Positions 6,063-13,347 of a DNA stretch of 13,400 nt are shown here, piece by piece. Made by a program: the position numbers and the translations under genes. The first letter of the stretch is position 1, and every line of letters starts with the position of its first letter. This stretch comes from DATLFI01 sp035524895. GTDB taxonomy: Bacteria > Acidobacteriota > Thermoanaerobaculia > Multivoradales > Multivoraceae. The notes below the pieces were generated by a model. It was not told where the DNA came from. It saw nothing but the letters and a program-made list of their open reading frames with translations, and searched no databases. Location: assembly GCA_035524895.1 (NCBI GenBank), contig DATLFI010000304.1, forward strand, positions 1-13,400. The letters run 5' to 3'.

Positions 6063-7403
6063 TTGTCGAGTCATAGCTTCGATCGCGTTTCCTTCGGGGA
6101 GTACCTCGCGCAGGCTGGACTCGTCTCCTCGCGCCAGCTCCGGGACGCGCTCGACCTGCAGGAACGCGAGGGCGGCACGCTCGGCACCAACCTGCTGGCC
6201 ATCCGCGCGGTCGACGAGCCCGCCTTGCTGCGGGCACTCGGTGCCTACCACTCCTCTCCCACCGTCTCTGCCGGAGAGCTCGACGGCATACCGTGGTCGG
6301 TGCTACGCGCTGTATCGCTGGAGCTGGTGCGGCGGTACTCGATCGTGCCGTTTCGGATCCAGGGCAACACCATCTGCGTGGCGTCGCGTCGGCCTGGAAG
6401 CATCGCGATCGAGAACGAGATCGTGCTCGCCACCTCGCGCCTGACCCGCACCTACCTCTCGCTCGACCTGCGGCTGCAGGAAGCGCTGCAGTCCTACTAC
6501 GGCATCCGCGCTGATCCCCGCGCCCTCGAGGTCGCCAGTCGACTCGCCGAGACGCCCGCGCCAGCGACCGCGACCACTTCGGATGAGCCCTTTCCCCTGT
6601 CCGGGTACAGCTCCGGTGGTAGCGGCAGCTCCGCGGTCAGTCGCTGGCTGGGGCCGAGTCCTTCCGCGACGGGAACGGCAGAGGCCGGGGCAGGGTCGAA
6701 CACCGAGGACCGGCAACACCCCACGGCCCTCGCGGACACGGCCGGCATGAGAGTTGCCTGGGAGCGCTTCGAGAAGCCGCGTCGCCAGCGGGTGGGAGAC
6801 GTGCTGGCCAGCCAGCCACTCGGCGCGAACTCCTCGGTCGTCGAAGACGTGCTCTGGAGCGAAGTCCATCCGGCAGCCGAGAAGGTGCCAGAAATCGAGG
6901 CCGCCGGTGCGCCGGTCCCCGAGGACGTGATCGACCGGGTGCGCGATCGCGACCGGATCGCCGACCAGCTCCTCAGCGCGAGCGCGTCGTTTCGCAGACG
7001 GCTCGTGCTCGCACACCGGTCGCGCCGCGTCCTGGGTTGGAAAGGCGACGGCGCGGGCATCGTGCCGCGCCTACTGGGACAGGTTACCTTCCCCGTGGAT
7101 GAGTCGCCGCCTTTCTTCGCGGTCTACAGCGGCTCGGACTTCTGGCTGGGACCGCTACTGCCCTCGCCCGGCACAGAGCAGCTCGTCAAGGTCCTGGGTG
7201 GTCGCAAGCCAACGTCTTGCATCGTGCTCCCGGTGCGCGCCGGAGACAAGATCGCCGCCTTCCTATACCTCGACAACGGCGACGACGGCGTCCTCGGCGC
7301 GCCGCTCGCCGAGATCCTCGAGCTGGCCCGCACAGCGGGCCAGTCCTTCGAGCGACTCATCCAGAAGGTACGGCCGGCGGAATCCGAGGAGGCGCAGTCC
7401 TGA
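6063..7403 (+). CDS. GspE-N/MshEN-type domain protein without ATPase domain
   Basis: This is a 446-residue protein. Residues about 8-147 resemble the N-terminal domain of type II secretion/pilus ATPases (GspE, PilB, MshE). A 24-residue unit FGEYLAQAGLVSSRQLRDAL...Q (10-33) is followed by a second (39-62), then YHSSPTV, YSIVPFRIQGNTICVASRRPG and the closing LQEALQSYYGI. No Walker A or B motif follows, so it is not a motor protein. A low-complexity, Ser/Gly/Ala-rich linker occupies about 160-225. The C-terminal part (about 300-435) has alternating strands and helices, with VLPVRAGDKIAAFLYLDNG near 388-406, like a GAF-type ligand-binding domain. Some MshEN domains bind cyclic di-GMP, so a regulatory role is plausible but inferred. 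TTG 6063 is chosen because AGGAA lies 8 nt upstream and the domain starts right after it. Upstream frame to 5652 merely reads through the repeat. Confidence 0.75.
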   Translation: MSSHSFDRVSFGEYLAQAGLVSSRQLRDALDLQEREGGTLGTNLLAIRAVDEPALLRALGAYHSSPTVSAGELDGIPWSVLRAVSLELVRRYSIVPFRIQGNTICVASRRPGSIAIENEIVLATSRLTRTYLSLDLRLQEALQSYYGIRADPRALEVASRLAETPAPATATTSDEPFPLSGYSSGGSGSSAVSRWLGPSPSATGTAEAGAGSNTEDRQHPTALADTAGMRVAWERFEKPRRQRVGDVLASQPLGANSSVVEDVLWSEVHPAAEKVPEIEAAGAPVPEDVIDRVRDRDRIADQLLSASASFRRRLVLAHRSRRVLGWKGDGAGIVPRLLGQVTFPVDESPPFFAVYSGSDFWLGPLLPSPGTEQLVKVLGGRKPTSCIVLPVRAGDKIAAFLYLDNGDDGVLGAPLAEILELARTAGQSFERLIQKVRPAESEEAQS

Positions 7404-7424
7404 CAGCCTGACAGCCTGACAGCC
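7401..7424. repeat. Three tandem TGACAGCC octamers
   Basis: TGACAGCC occurs at 7401-7408, 7409-7416 and 7417-7424. The first TGA is the stop codon of the MshEN-type gene. Because the period is 8, the three TGA triplets fall in all three forward frames, giving a stop in each. It lies in the 47-bp gap before the convergent FAH-family gene. It could come from slippage or act as a small protein-binding array. Confidence 0.6.
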
Positions 7425-7450
7425 CGCGGCGAAGGCGACGGCGCCGAGCC

Positions 7451-8320
7451 CTACCCCGGTGTCCTTTCCTGCTCGACCGGGTTCTCGAGCACGCCGAGTC
7501 GATCGATCTCGATCCGCACCACGTCCCCTGGCCGCAGGAAGCGCTGGGGCTGCATGGCAAAACCCACGCCGCTCGGAGTTCCAGTGGAGATCACGTCGCC
7601 TGGCTCGAGGGTGAACGCGGTGCTGACGATCTCGACCAGCGTGTAGACGTCGAAGATCAGATCCGCGGTGCTCGCATCCTGACGCAGCTCGCCGTTGACG
7701 AAGGTGCGCAGGCGCAGCGTACAGGGGTCCCCGACTTCGTCCGCCGTGACCAGGGCAGGGCCCATCGGAGCGTGAGTGTCCCAGCCCTTGCCCAGGGTGA
7801 AGGTCGGAGACCGAGCCTGCCAGTCGCGCACCGTCACGTCGTTGACGATGGTGTAACCAGCGATCACTCCCTGGGCATCCGCGCGACGCACGCGCCGGCA
7901 CTTCCGTCCGATGACCAAGGCCAGCTCCCCCTCGTAGTCGACCTGGTCGCTCTCGGGCGGGAGCAGGATCGCGCCACCCGGCCGGTTCACCGAGGTCGCC
8001 TGCTTGCAGAAGACGGTGGGAAACTCCGGAGGCTTGCGCCCGGTCTCGCGCGCGTGCTCTGCGTAGTTGAGGCCGATCGCGAGGAACTTGCCGGGTCGCA
8101 GGATCGGGGCCTGGATCTGGATCGCACCGAGATCACGTACCACGTTCGCGCGCTCGTTCCCGGTGCGCGCCCGGGCCATGTTCTCGTCTCCACCCCGGAG
8201 CAGCGCGACCATGTCGCGCGGCAAGTCCGCATCACCTGCACACAGGTCGATGACACGCTGTTCGTCGCGCAACACCCCGACGGAAGGACCGTCGGGGCCG
8301 AGAAAGGAAACGAGCTTCAT
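7451..8320 (-). CDS. Fumarylacetoacetate hydrolase (FAH) family protein
   Basis: This 289-residue cytoplasmic enzyme of the FAH superfamily should cleave or isomerise 2,4-dioxo or 2-hydroxy-diene acids (acylpyruvases, HpcE-type isomerases, 2-keto-3-deoxy sugar-acid dehydratases and oxaloacetate decarboxylases share this fold). The N-terminal domain (1-73) is followed by the catalytic domain: FLAIGLNYAEHARE (79-92) with the catalytic His89, DYEGELALVIG (128-138) with metal ligands Glu130 and Glu132, NDVTVRDWQ (160-168) with metal ligand Asp161, GKGWDTHAPMGP (177-188) with Lys178, and STGTPSGVGF (245-254) near the active site. All expected divalent-metal ligands are retained, so activity is likely. 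ATG 8320 starts the family-typical MKLVSFLG and has ACAGG upstream. The gene begins 20 nt after the PQQ dehydrogenase stop on the same strand, so the two are probably co-transcribed and may act on one pathway. The exact substrate is unknown. Confidence 0.92.
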   Translation of the reverse strand: MKLVSFLGPDGPSVGVLRDEQRVIDLCAGDADLPRDMVALLRGGDENMARARTGNERANVVRDLGAIQIQAPILRPGKFLAIGLNYAEHARETGRKPPEFPTVFCKQATSVNRPGGAILLPPESDQVDYEGELALVIGRKCRRVRRADAQGVIAGYTIVNDVTVRDWQARSPTFTLGKGWDTHAPMGPALVTADEVGDPCTLRLRTFVNGELRQDASTADLIFDVYTLVEIVSTAFTLEPGDVISTGTPSGVGFAMQPQRFLRPGDVVRIEIDRLGVLENPVEQERTPG

Positions 8321-8340
8321 GGGATACCTGTCGCGTCGTT

Positions 8341-10308
8341 CTACTGTCCCGCCGAGGGTGTCGCCAGTCGTGCCTTCGGCAAGGCGAGCCCGATCAACGC
8401 CGCGTTGGGTCCGCCGCCGGCTGCCACGACCACGAACTGGCGACCGTTTGCCAGGTACGTCATCGGCGTGCCCGCCGGCGGTAGCGCTACTTCGAGCTGG
8501 TGGATCACGGCGCCGGTGGCCTTGTCGAACGCGCGTACCACCGGTGGATCGTCCGTGGCACCCAGGCGGCTGGTGCGACTGCCCTGGCCGAAGAACAGCA
8601 GAGTCTTGGTGAGCAGTGGGCCGGTCGCGCTCCAGCTCCCCAACGGTCCCGGGTCGGGCAGTCCGAGCTCGATCACCTTCTTCCGAGGCCCATTGCCGTG
8701 CGGGACCATCCAGGCGTGCTCGCCGGAGTGAAGGTCGATCGCGGTGATGCGACCGTACGGCGGTTTCAGGAGCGGCAATCCCTGGGGACCCTCCACCCCC
8801 ATGTTGCCGCCGCGCTGGTAGCGGAAATCCGACCGCGCCGCGTCGGGCTCCACGAGACCGACGACGATCGGCCCGGTGGACGACGGGATGTAGTACATGC
8901 CGGTGTCGGGGTCGAACGCGGCGCCCCACCAGTTTGCGCCGCCGCCCCAGCCAGGCACCTGGACCGTGCCCCGGAGCGTGGGCGGTGTATAGAGCGGCCC
9001 CCAGTCGAACTTCTCCAGGGTCTTCAAGGCCTCGGCGCGGAGCTCGGGGCTGAAGTCGATCAGGTTGTCGAGCGACACGCCCTGGTGCTCGTAGGGAGCC
9101 GGCTTGGTCGGGAACGGCTGTGTCGGCGACGAGCGCTCGCCCGGCACGGTCGACTGCGGCACCGGGCGCTCCTCGATCGGCCACACCGGCTCGCCGGTAA
9201 CCCGGTCGAACACGAACACGAAACCCTGCTTCGTGATCTGCGCGACCGCCTTGATGTCCCGCCCGCCGACGGTGATGTCGACGAGAGTGGGCGCCGCCGG
9301 CAAGTCGTAGTCCCAGAGTCCGTGGTGGACGATCTGGAAGTGCCACACCCGCTCGCCGGTCTCCGCCTTCAAGCACACCAGGCTCTCGGCAAACAGGTTG
9401 TCGCAGAGGCGATGCCCGCCGTACCAGTCGTTGGTCGGCGTCGAGACCGGCAGGTAGACGTAGCCCAGCTCCGGATCGGCGCTCATCAGCGTCCACACGT
9501 TGGTGTTGCCGGTGTACTTCCAGGAGCCGTCCTCCCAGGTGTCGTTGCCGAGCTCGCCCTCCTGGGGAATGGTGTGGAAGGTCCAGACCTGCTTGCCGGT
9601 GCGCGGGTCGAACGCGCGCACGTCGCCGGGCGGCATCGCCTTGTGCGTGGGGCCGTCGAAGATCGACGACCCCACGATCACGCGATCGCCGACCACCAGC
9701 GGCGCCGACATCACCATGTACAGCCGCCGCTGCACCTCACGGCGCAATCCCTGGGTGAGGTCGACGCGTCCGCCCTCGCCGAAGGTCGGGATCGGCTGAC
9801 CGGTGCGGGCGTCGAGCGCCCAGAGGTAGGCATCGTTGGTGGGCATGAAGGCGCGTCGATCATCGCCGTCGGCCCAGTAGCCGACGCCGCGGTGGTTGAA
9901 GCCGAGATTGAGCGGACGCCCGCCCTCGCGCACCTTGGTGTCGAACACCCAGAGCTGCGACCCCGACTCCGCGTCGATTGCCGCGACCTGGTTCAGCGTG
10001 GTGCTGATGTAGAGCACGCCATCGACGAAGATCGGCGTCGACTTGAAGGGTCCCGGCATCGAGCGGCGGTCTTCCCCGACCAGCGCGTTGTCGGGCGAGT
10101 CCCAGCTCCAGGCGACCTCGAGCTCTTTCACGTTGTCGGCGTCGATCTGATCGAGCGTCGAGTACTTGGTGGCGCCGAGGTCACCGCCGTAGTGAGGCCA
10201 CTGGCCGTCGGTGACGCCCCGCTGCGCAGCGGCGGGGATCGCCACCACGAGAGCTAGTGGAATCCAGAGGCCCAGCGAGCGTGCGGTGCGACGTGGTGCG
10301 TTGGTCAC
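8341..10308 (-). CDS. Periplasmic PQQ-dependent dehydrogenase (quinoprotein, glucose-dehydrogenase-like)
   Basis: This 655-residue quinoprotein oxidises a sugar or alcohol in the periplasm using pyrroloquinoline quinone. A signal peptide (about 1-29, ending AIPAAAQ) replaces the five-helix membrane domain of E. coli Gcd, and there is no CxxCH, so it is soluble, without a fused cytochrome. Propeller hallmarks are WPHYGGDLGATKYSTLDQI (37-55), FNHRGVGYW (137-145), HHGLWDYDLPAAPTLVDI (328-345) and PGWGGGANWWGAAFDPDTGMYY (about 452-473). Aligned by memory to E. coli Gcd, Asp333 matches catalytic Asp466 and Lys360 matches PQQ-contacting Lys493. The adjacent-cysteine ring of methanol/ethanol dehydrogenases is absent, which favours the glucose/polyol-dehydrogenase-like branch. 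The GTG start at 10308 has AAAGGAA about 7 nt upstream. No PQQ biosynthesis genes are in view. It leads the operon with the FAH-family gene; YjbQ lies 109 nt upstream on the same strand. Confidence 0.92.
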   Translation of the reverse strand: MTNAPRRTARSLGLWIPLALVVAIPAAAQRGVTDGQWPHYGGDLGATKYSTLDQIDADNVKELEVAWSWDSPDNALVGEDRRSMPGPFKSTPIFVDGVLYISTTLNQVAAIDAESGSQLWVFDTKVREGGRPLNLGFNHRGVGYWADGDDRRAFMPTNDAYLWALDARTGQPIPTFGEGGRVDLTQGLRREVQRRLYMVMSAPLVVGDRVIVGSSIFDGPTHKAMPPGDVRAFDPRTGKQVWTFHTIPQEGELGNDTWEDGSWKYTGNTNVWTLMSADPELGYVYLPVSTPTNDWYGGHRLCDNLFAESLVCLKAETGERVWHFQIVHHGLWDYDLPAAPTLVDITVGGRDIKAVAQITKQGFVFVFDRVTGEPVWPIEERPVPQSTVPGERSSPTQPFPTKPAPYEHQGVSLDNLIDFSPELRAEALKTLEKFDWGPLYTPPTLRGTVQVPGWGGGANWWGAAFDPDTGMYYIPSSTGPIVVGLVEPDAARSDFRYQRGGNMGVEGPQGLPLLKPPYGRITAIDLHSGEHAWMVPHGNGPRKKVIELGLPDPGPLGSWSATGPLLTKTLLFFGQGSRTSRLGATDDPPVVRAFDKATGAVIHQLEVALPPAGTPMTYLANGRQFVVVAAGGGPNAALIGLALPKARLATPSAGQ

Positions 10309-10417
10309 CGGCGGGTTCCTTTCGAGGATGCGGCGAGCATGGTCGAAGACGATTCTACAGACCGGCCGGCCAGCAATACCCGCCTCCGCGGGACCGCACC
10401 AGGCCGTCTCGCGACCC

Positions 10418-10825
10418 TCACGGGCCCAAGTGCAGGACCAGGCTCCGGACCCGACCGATGGTGCGGTGCTCCCAGAGGAACAGGCCCTGCCAGGTGCCGA
10501 GCGCGAGCTTGCCGTCGAGGACCGGGATCGAGAGCGTGGTCGACGTGAGCGCCGCCTTGACGTGGGAAGGCATGTCGTCCGGTCCTTCGACCTTGTGGGT
10601 GAAGTGCGGATCGTCCTCGGGTACCAGCCTTTCGATCCAGCCTTCGAGATCGCAGCGCGCCGTCGGGTCGTAGTTCTCCTGGATGGTGAGGCTCGCGGAG
10701 GTGTGCTGGATCATCACGGTGCAGAGCCCCTCGCTCAGACCGGATCGTTCCACCACCGCCGCGATCCGCGGCGTGACGTCGTAGAGGCCCTTGCCTCGTG
10801 TCTCGACCTCCAGGCGCTCGATCAT
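10418..10825 (-). CDS. yjbQ: YjbQ / UPF0047 family protein
   Basis: This 135-residue protein is the standard length for the YjbQ (UPF0047, TIGR00149) family. Members are small trimeric beta-barrel proteins with a conserved metal/phosphate pocket; the E. coli member has weak thiamine-phosphate synthase activity, and the native role remains unsettled. Family motifs are all present: QHTSASLTIQEN (40-51), DPHFTHKVEGPDDMPSHVKAAL (about 72-93) with His74, His77 and His88, and LALGTWQGLFLWEHR (107-121). ATG 10825 starts the family-typical MIERLEVETRGKGLYDVT. The frame is open 35 codons further upstream, but those residues have no family match. It is on the same strand as, and 109 nt before, the PQQ dehydrogenase. 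Co-transcription is possible, but a functional link is not evident, since yjbQ occurs in many contexts. Confidence 0.92.
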   Translation of the reverse strand: MIERLEVETRGKGLYDVTPRIAAVVERSGLSEGLCTVMIQHTSASLTIQENYDPTARCDLEGWIERLVPEDDPHFTHKVEGPDDMPSHVKAALTSTTLSIPVLDGKLALGTWQGLFLWEHRTIGRVRSLVLHLGP

Positions 10826-11268
10826 CCCGTCATCCCGTTGCCTCGACCTACCGGTTCTTTCCAGAGGAGCTCCGCTGCCGTCTCCGCCGTCGAGCGGCAC
10901 AGCATAGCCTTGCCACGATCCCTCGCGCACTTGGAGCTGTCCCGAAAGGGCTTGCTTTCATCTCCCGTAGGGTAAGGCCGAGCACGAAGTTCTCCTGTTC
11001 GGCAACGCACGGCCGGGGCGGGGCCCGGCCAAGACCCGACCGCCCGGCCCACGGCGTGACCAGGAGGCGCCTTTCGACGGTCGCAGGGATCGACATCGCG
11101 CTGCGACGGCACGTGCGTGCTCGGCGTGCGCTTCCGGGGCGGGGGCCGGCCGCTTCACGCAGTCGTCCATGTGCGGCCATGGACGACTGCTGGCCGAATA
11201 CGACCAGCTTGGTCTGGCGCGCGGTGGCCCCTGCGCGGTGATCCCGCTGTTAAGCTGGCTCCCCCGCG
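10826..11268. other. 443-bp divergent intergenic region (yjbQ / kinase)
   Basis: I see no convincing gene here. The open frames are short, disagree with neighbouring codon use and lack family similarity. It must hold the promoters for yjbQ (-) and the kinase (+), but no clear -35/-10 pair is visible to me. Structured elements are GGCCGGG (11011-11017) with CCCGGCC (11024-11030), and a stronger 13-bp inverted repeat at 11159-11190. I checked it for tRNA-like cloverleaf features and found none. Confidence 0.5.
11159..11190. promoter_or_regulatory. Perfect 13-bp inverted repeat with 6-nt loop, upstream of the kinase gene
   Basis: GCAGTCGTCCATG (11159-11171) and CATGGACGACTGC (11178-11190) are exact reverse complements around TGCGGC. 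The repeat ends 78 bp before the kinase ATG. There is no T-run on either side, so a canonical intrinsic terminator is unlikely. It could be a repressor operator in the kinase promoter or a stable 5'-UTR hairpin. It is by far the best hairpin in this intergenic region. Confidence 0.6.
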
Positions 11269-13347
11269 ATGCACGACCCAGGCGCCGTTCGCTGGCACCG
11301 CTCGCTGAGCGTGCGCATGTTCGCCCTCGCGGCGGGTGTGCTGGTGCTCGCGCTATCCGGTGCGATCGCGCTCACACTCGGCGTCGGGGGCCGGCGCGCC
11401 ACCGAGGCCGCCCGGCGCGCAGCCGAACGCGCCGCCTCCGTGCAGGTCGCTTTCCAGCGACAGGGCCTGGCTCAGCTCGAGCTCATCGCGCAGGTCTTCG
11501 CGGACAACCCGGCCAACGTCGCTTATGTCGTGCAGTCGCGCGACAGCGGGGACGACGGCTCTCTGCTCGACTTCCTCGCCGATCGTCGCGAGGCGCTCGG
11601 CTTCGACTTCGCGATCGTGCTCGACCCCGCCGGCGTCGTCGTGACCCGCACCGACAACCCGGCGGCACGCGGCCGAGACCTGTCGCGACAGCCGCTGGTA
11701 GCAACGGCGCTCGAGTCGTACCACGCCGCGGGCTTCTGGGCGGACGACGGACGCCTCTACCGGGTCGCGGTAACGCCGCTCGAGGTCGGATACACACCGG
11801 AGGGCTTCCTGGTGGTCGGCTTTGCGCTCGACGACCGTTTCGCCACCGAGCTTCGCCAGGCCAGCGATGCCCAGGTGGTGGTGCTCGCTGGCGAGCCGCC
11901 CGATCTCGTAGTCGCGGCATCGACGATGACACCCGAGGCCGGAGCAGCTCTGATCTCCGTCCTCGAGGGACGCCGGGCGGCGTCGCCGCCGGCCACGTCC
12001 TGGACCGAGGGCCCCTTCGAGGTCGACCTCGCGGCCGAGCGCTTCGGCGCGAGTATCGTTCCCCTAGGAGACCCCGCCAACCCGGCCGGCTTCATCGCGT
12101 CGCTGGCGGCGATCGCTCCCGAGCTACGACCGTTCCGATCGATCGGACGATCGCTCCTTCTCGGGGGGATCGCAGCGCTTGCGCTGGCGGCCGCCGGGCT
12201 GCTGCACTTCACCCGCCGCATGCTGGCGCCGCTCGCCGAGCGCTCGGCCGCCGCCCGACGCGCGTCCCAAGGTGAGTACGACCTGGTCGTCGCCACCGGG
12301 CGCGAGGACGAGGTCGGCGCGCTGGCGCGCGCCTTCGATCGCCTGCTCTCGGATCTGCGCGAGCGTCGCGACACCGAGGACTACCTCTCGCAGCTCGCGC
12401 GCACGCTGCCCGCCGAGCCGGCCGCCACGCCTTCGGGCTCGAGCAGCCAGCAGACCCAGGTCAAGGGCTCGGACATCTCGTCGCCGCCGCTGTCGGCACG
12501 ATCTCCAGCACTCTCGGGTGGACAGCCGGTCGTCGGGTCCGTGCTGGGTGAGCGTTTCGAGATCCTGTCGGTTCTGGGCGCGGGCGGCATGGGCGTGGTC
12601 TACAAGGCGTTCGACCGCTCGCTCGGCGAGGTGGTGGCCCTCAAGACGGTCAAGAGCGCCGACGGCGACGACGGCTGGTTGCAGCGCCTCAAGGACGAGA
12701 TCCGGCTCGCTCGCAAGGTGACGCACCCCAATGTGCTGCGCACCTACGAGTTCACCGAAGCCGACGGCTTGGCGTTCATCACCATGGAGTACGTGCGGGG
12801 GGTGACGCTTCGCTACCTGCTCTCGCGCAGCGGTCGCCTTCCCTACTCCGCCGGTCTGCGCCTCGCGCGCGATCTCTGCCGTGGCCTCGAAGCCGCCCAC
12901 GCGGTGGGCGTCCTGCACCGCGACATCAAGCCCGAGAACCTGCTCATCGAGCACAGTGGCAATGCGAAGCTGATGGACTTCGGGCTGGCCCGACCGGTGC
13001 TCCGTTTGGAGCCTGGTCACACCGCGGCGGGCGAAGTCCTCGGCACTCCCGACTACTTCGCGCCCGAGCAGCTTCGCGGCGAGGAGGCTACCGTCCGCTC
13101 GGACCTCTATTCGAGCGGTGTCGTGCTCTACGAGATTTTCACCGCCCAGCGGCCCTTCCCGGAGCGCACCACGAACGAACGCATGCTCGCCAAGCTGCGC
13201 GACGACCCGACGCCACCCTCGCTCCATTGGCAACGGATTCCCCCGGAGCTCGAGAGACTCGTGCTCAAGTGCCTCGCCCGCGACCCGTCCCAACGCTACG
13301 CGTCGGCATCCGAGCTGCTGGTCGACCTCGAGCCACTGCGCGCGTAA
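11269..13347 (+). CDS. Receptor-type Ser/Thr protein kinase (Cache-like sensor, HAMP, kinase)
   Basis: This 692-residue inner-membrane protein would phosphorylate Ser/Thr on target proteins in response to an external signal. The order is TM1 (about 17-39), a periplasmic domain (40-290) with Cache-like features (FAIVLDPAGVVVTRTDNPAARGRDLSRQPLV, 114-144; RVAVTPL, 165-171; EGFLVVGFALDD, 178-189), TM2 (293-313), a HAMP linker (about 314-367, containing EDEVGALARAFDRLLSDL), a Ser/Gln-rich linker (368-425), and a Hanks-type kinase (430-690). All kinase hallmarks are intact: GAGGMGVVYK (437-446), Lys459 in VALK, Glu477 in helix C, HRDIKPEN (550-557) with Asp551, DFG (570-572), GTPDYFAPEQ (592-601) and Asp612 in SDLYSSG. 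The sensor-HAMP half is laid out as in histidine kinases, unlike PknB-type kinases with an N-terminal catalytic domain. ATG 11269 has a poor Shine-Dalgarno; GTG 11311 or ATG 11317 are alternatives. Confidence 0.92.
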   Translation: MHDPGAVRWHRSLSVRMFALAAGVLVLALSGAIALTLGVGGRRATEAARRAAERAASVQVAFQRQGLAQLELIAQVFADNPANVAYVVQSRDSGDDGSLLDFLADRREALGFDFAIVLDPAGVVVTRTDNPAARGRDLSRQPLVATALESYHAAGFWADDGRLYRVAVTPLEVGYTPEGFLVVGFALDDRFATELRQASDAQVVVLAGEPPDLVVAASTMTPEAGAALISVLEGRRAASPPATSWTEGPFEVDLAAERFGASIVPLGDPANPAGFIASLAAIAPELRPFRSIGRSLLLGGIAALALAAAGLLHFTRRMLAPLAERSAAARRASQGEYDLVVATGREDEVGALARAFDRLLSDLRERRDTEDYLSQLARTLPAEPAATPSGSSSQQTQVKGSDISSPPLSARSPALSGGQPVVGSVLGERFEILSVLGAGGMGVVYKAFDRSLGEVVALKTVKSADGDDGWLQRLKDEIRLARKVTHPNVLRTYEFTEADGLAFITMEYVRGVTLRYLLSRSGRLPYSAGLRLARDLCRGLEAAHAVGVLHRDIKPENLLIEHSGNAKLMDFGLARPVLRLEPGHTAAGEVLGTPDYFAPEQLRGEEATVRSDLYSSGVVLYEIFTAQRPFPERTTNERMLAKLRDDPTPPSLHWQRIPPELERLVLKCLARDPSQRYASASELLVDLEPLRA

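Noticed and set aside
7451..9496. FAH enzyme extended to a 681-residue protein through an open upstream frame
   Set aside because: The extra 392 residues are the wrong frame of the PQQ dehydrogenase. The family-typical MKLVSFLG start at 8320 has its own ribosome binding site.
8500..10257. 585-residue plus-strand open frame antisense to the PQQ dehydrogenase
   Set aside because: Composition is that of a complementary-strand shadow, with no domain or export signal. The minus-strand dehydrogenase is unambiguous.
10798..11241. 147-residue plus-strand frame between yjbQ and the kinase
   Set aside because: It starts inside yjbQ on the opposite strand, is Arg-rich, crosses a perfect hairpin and has no recognisable motif.
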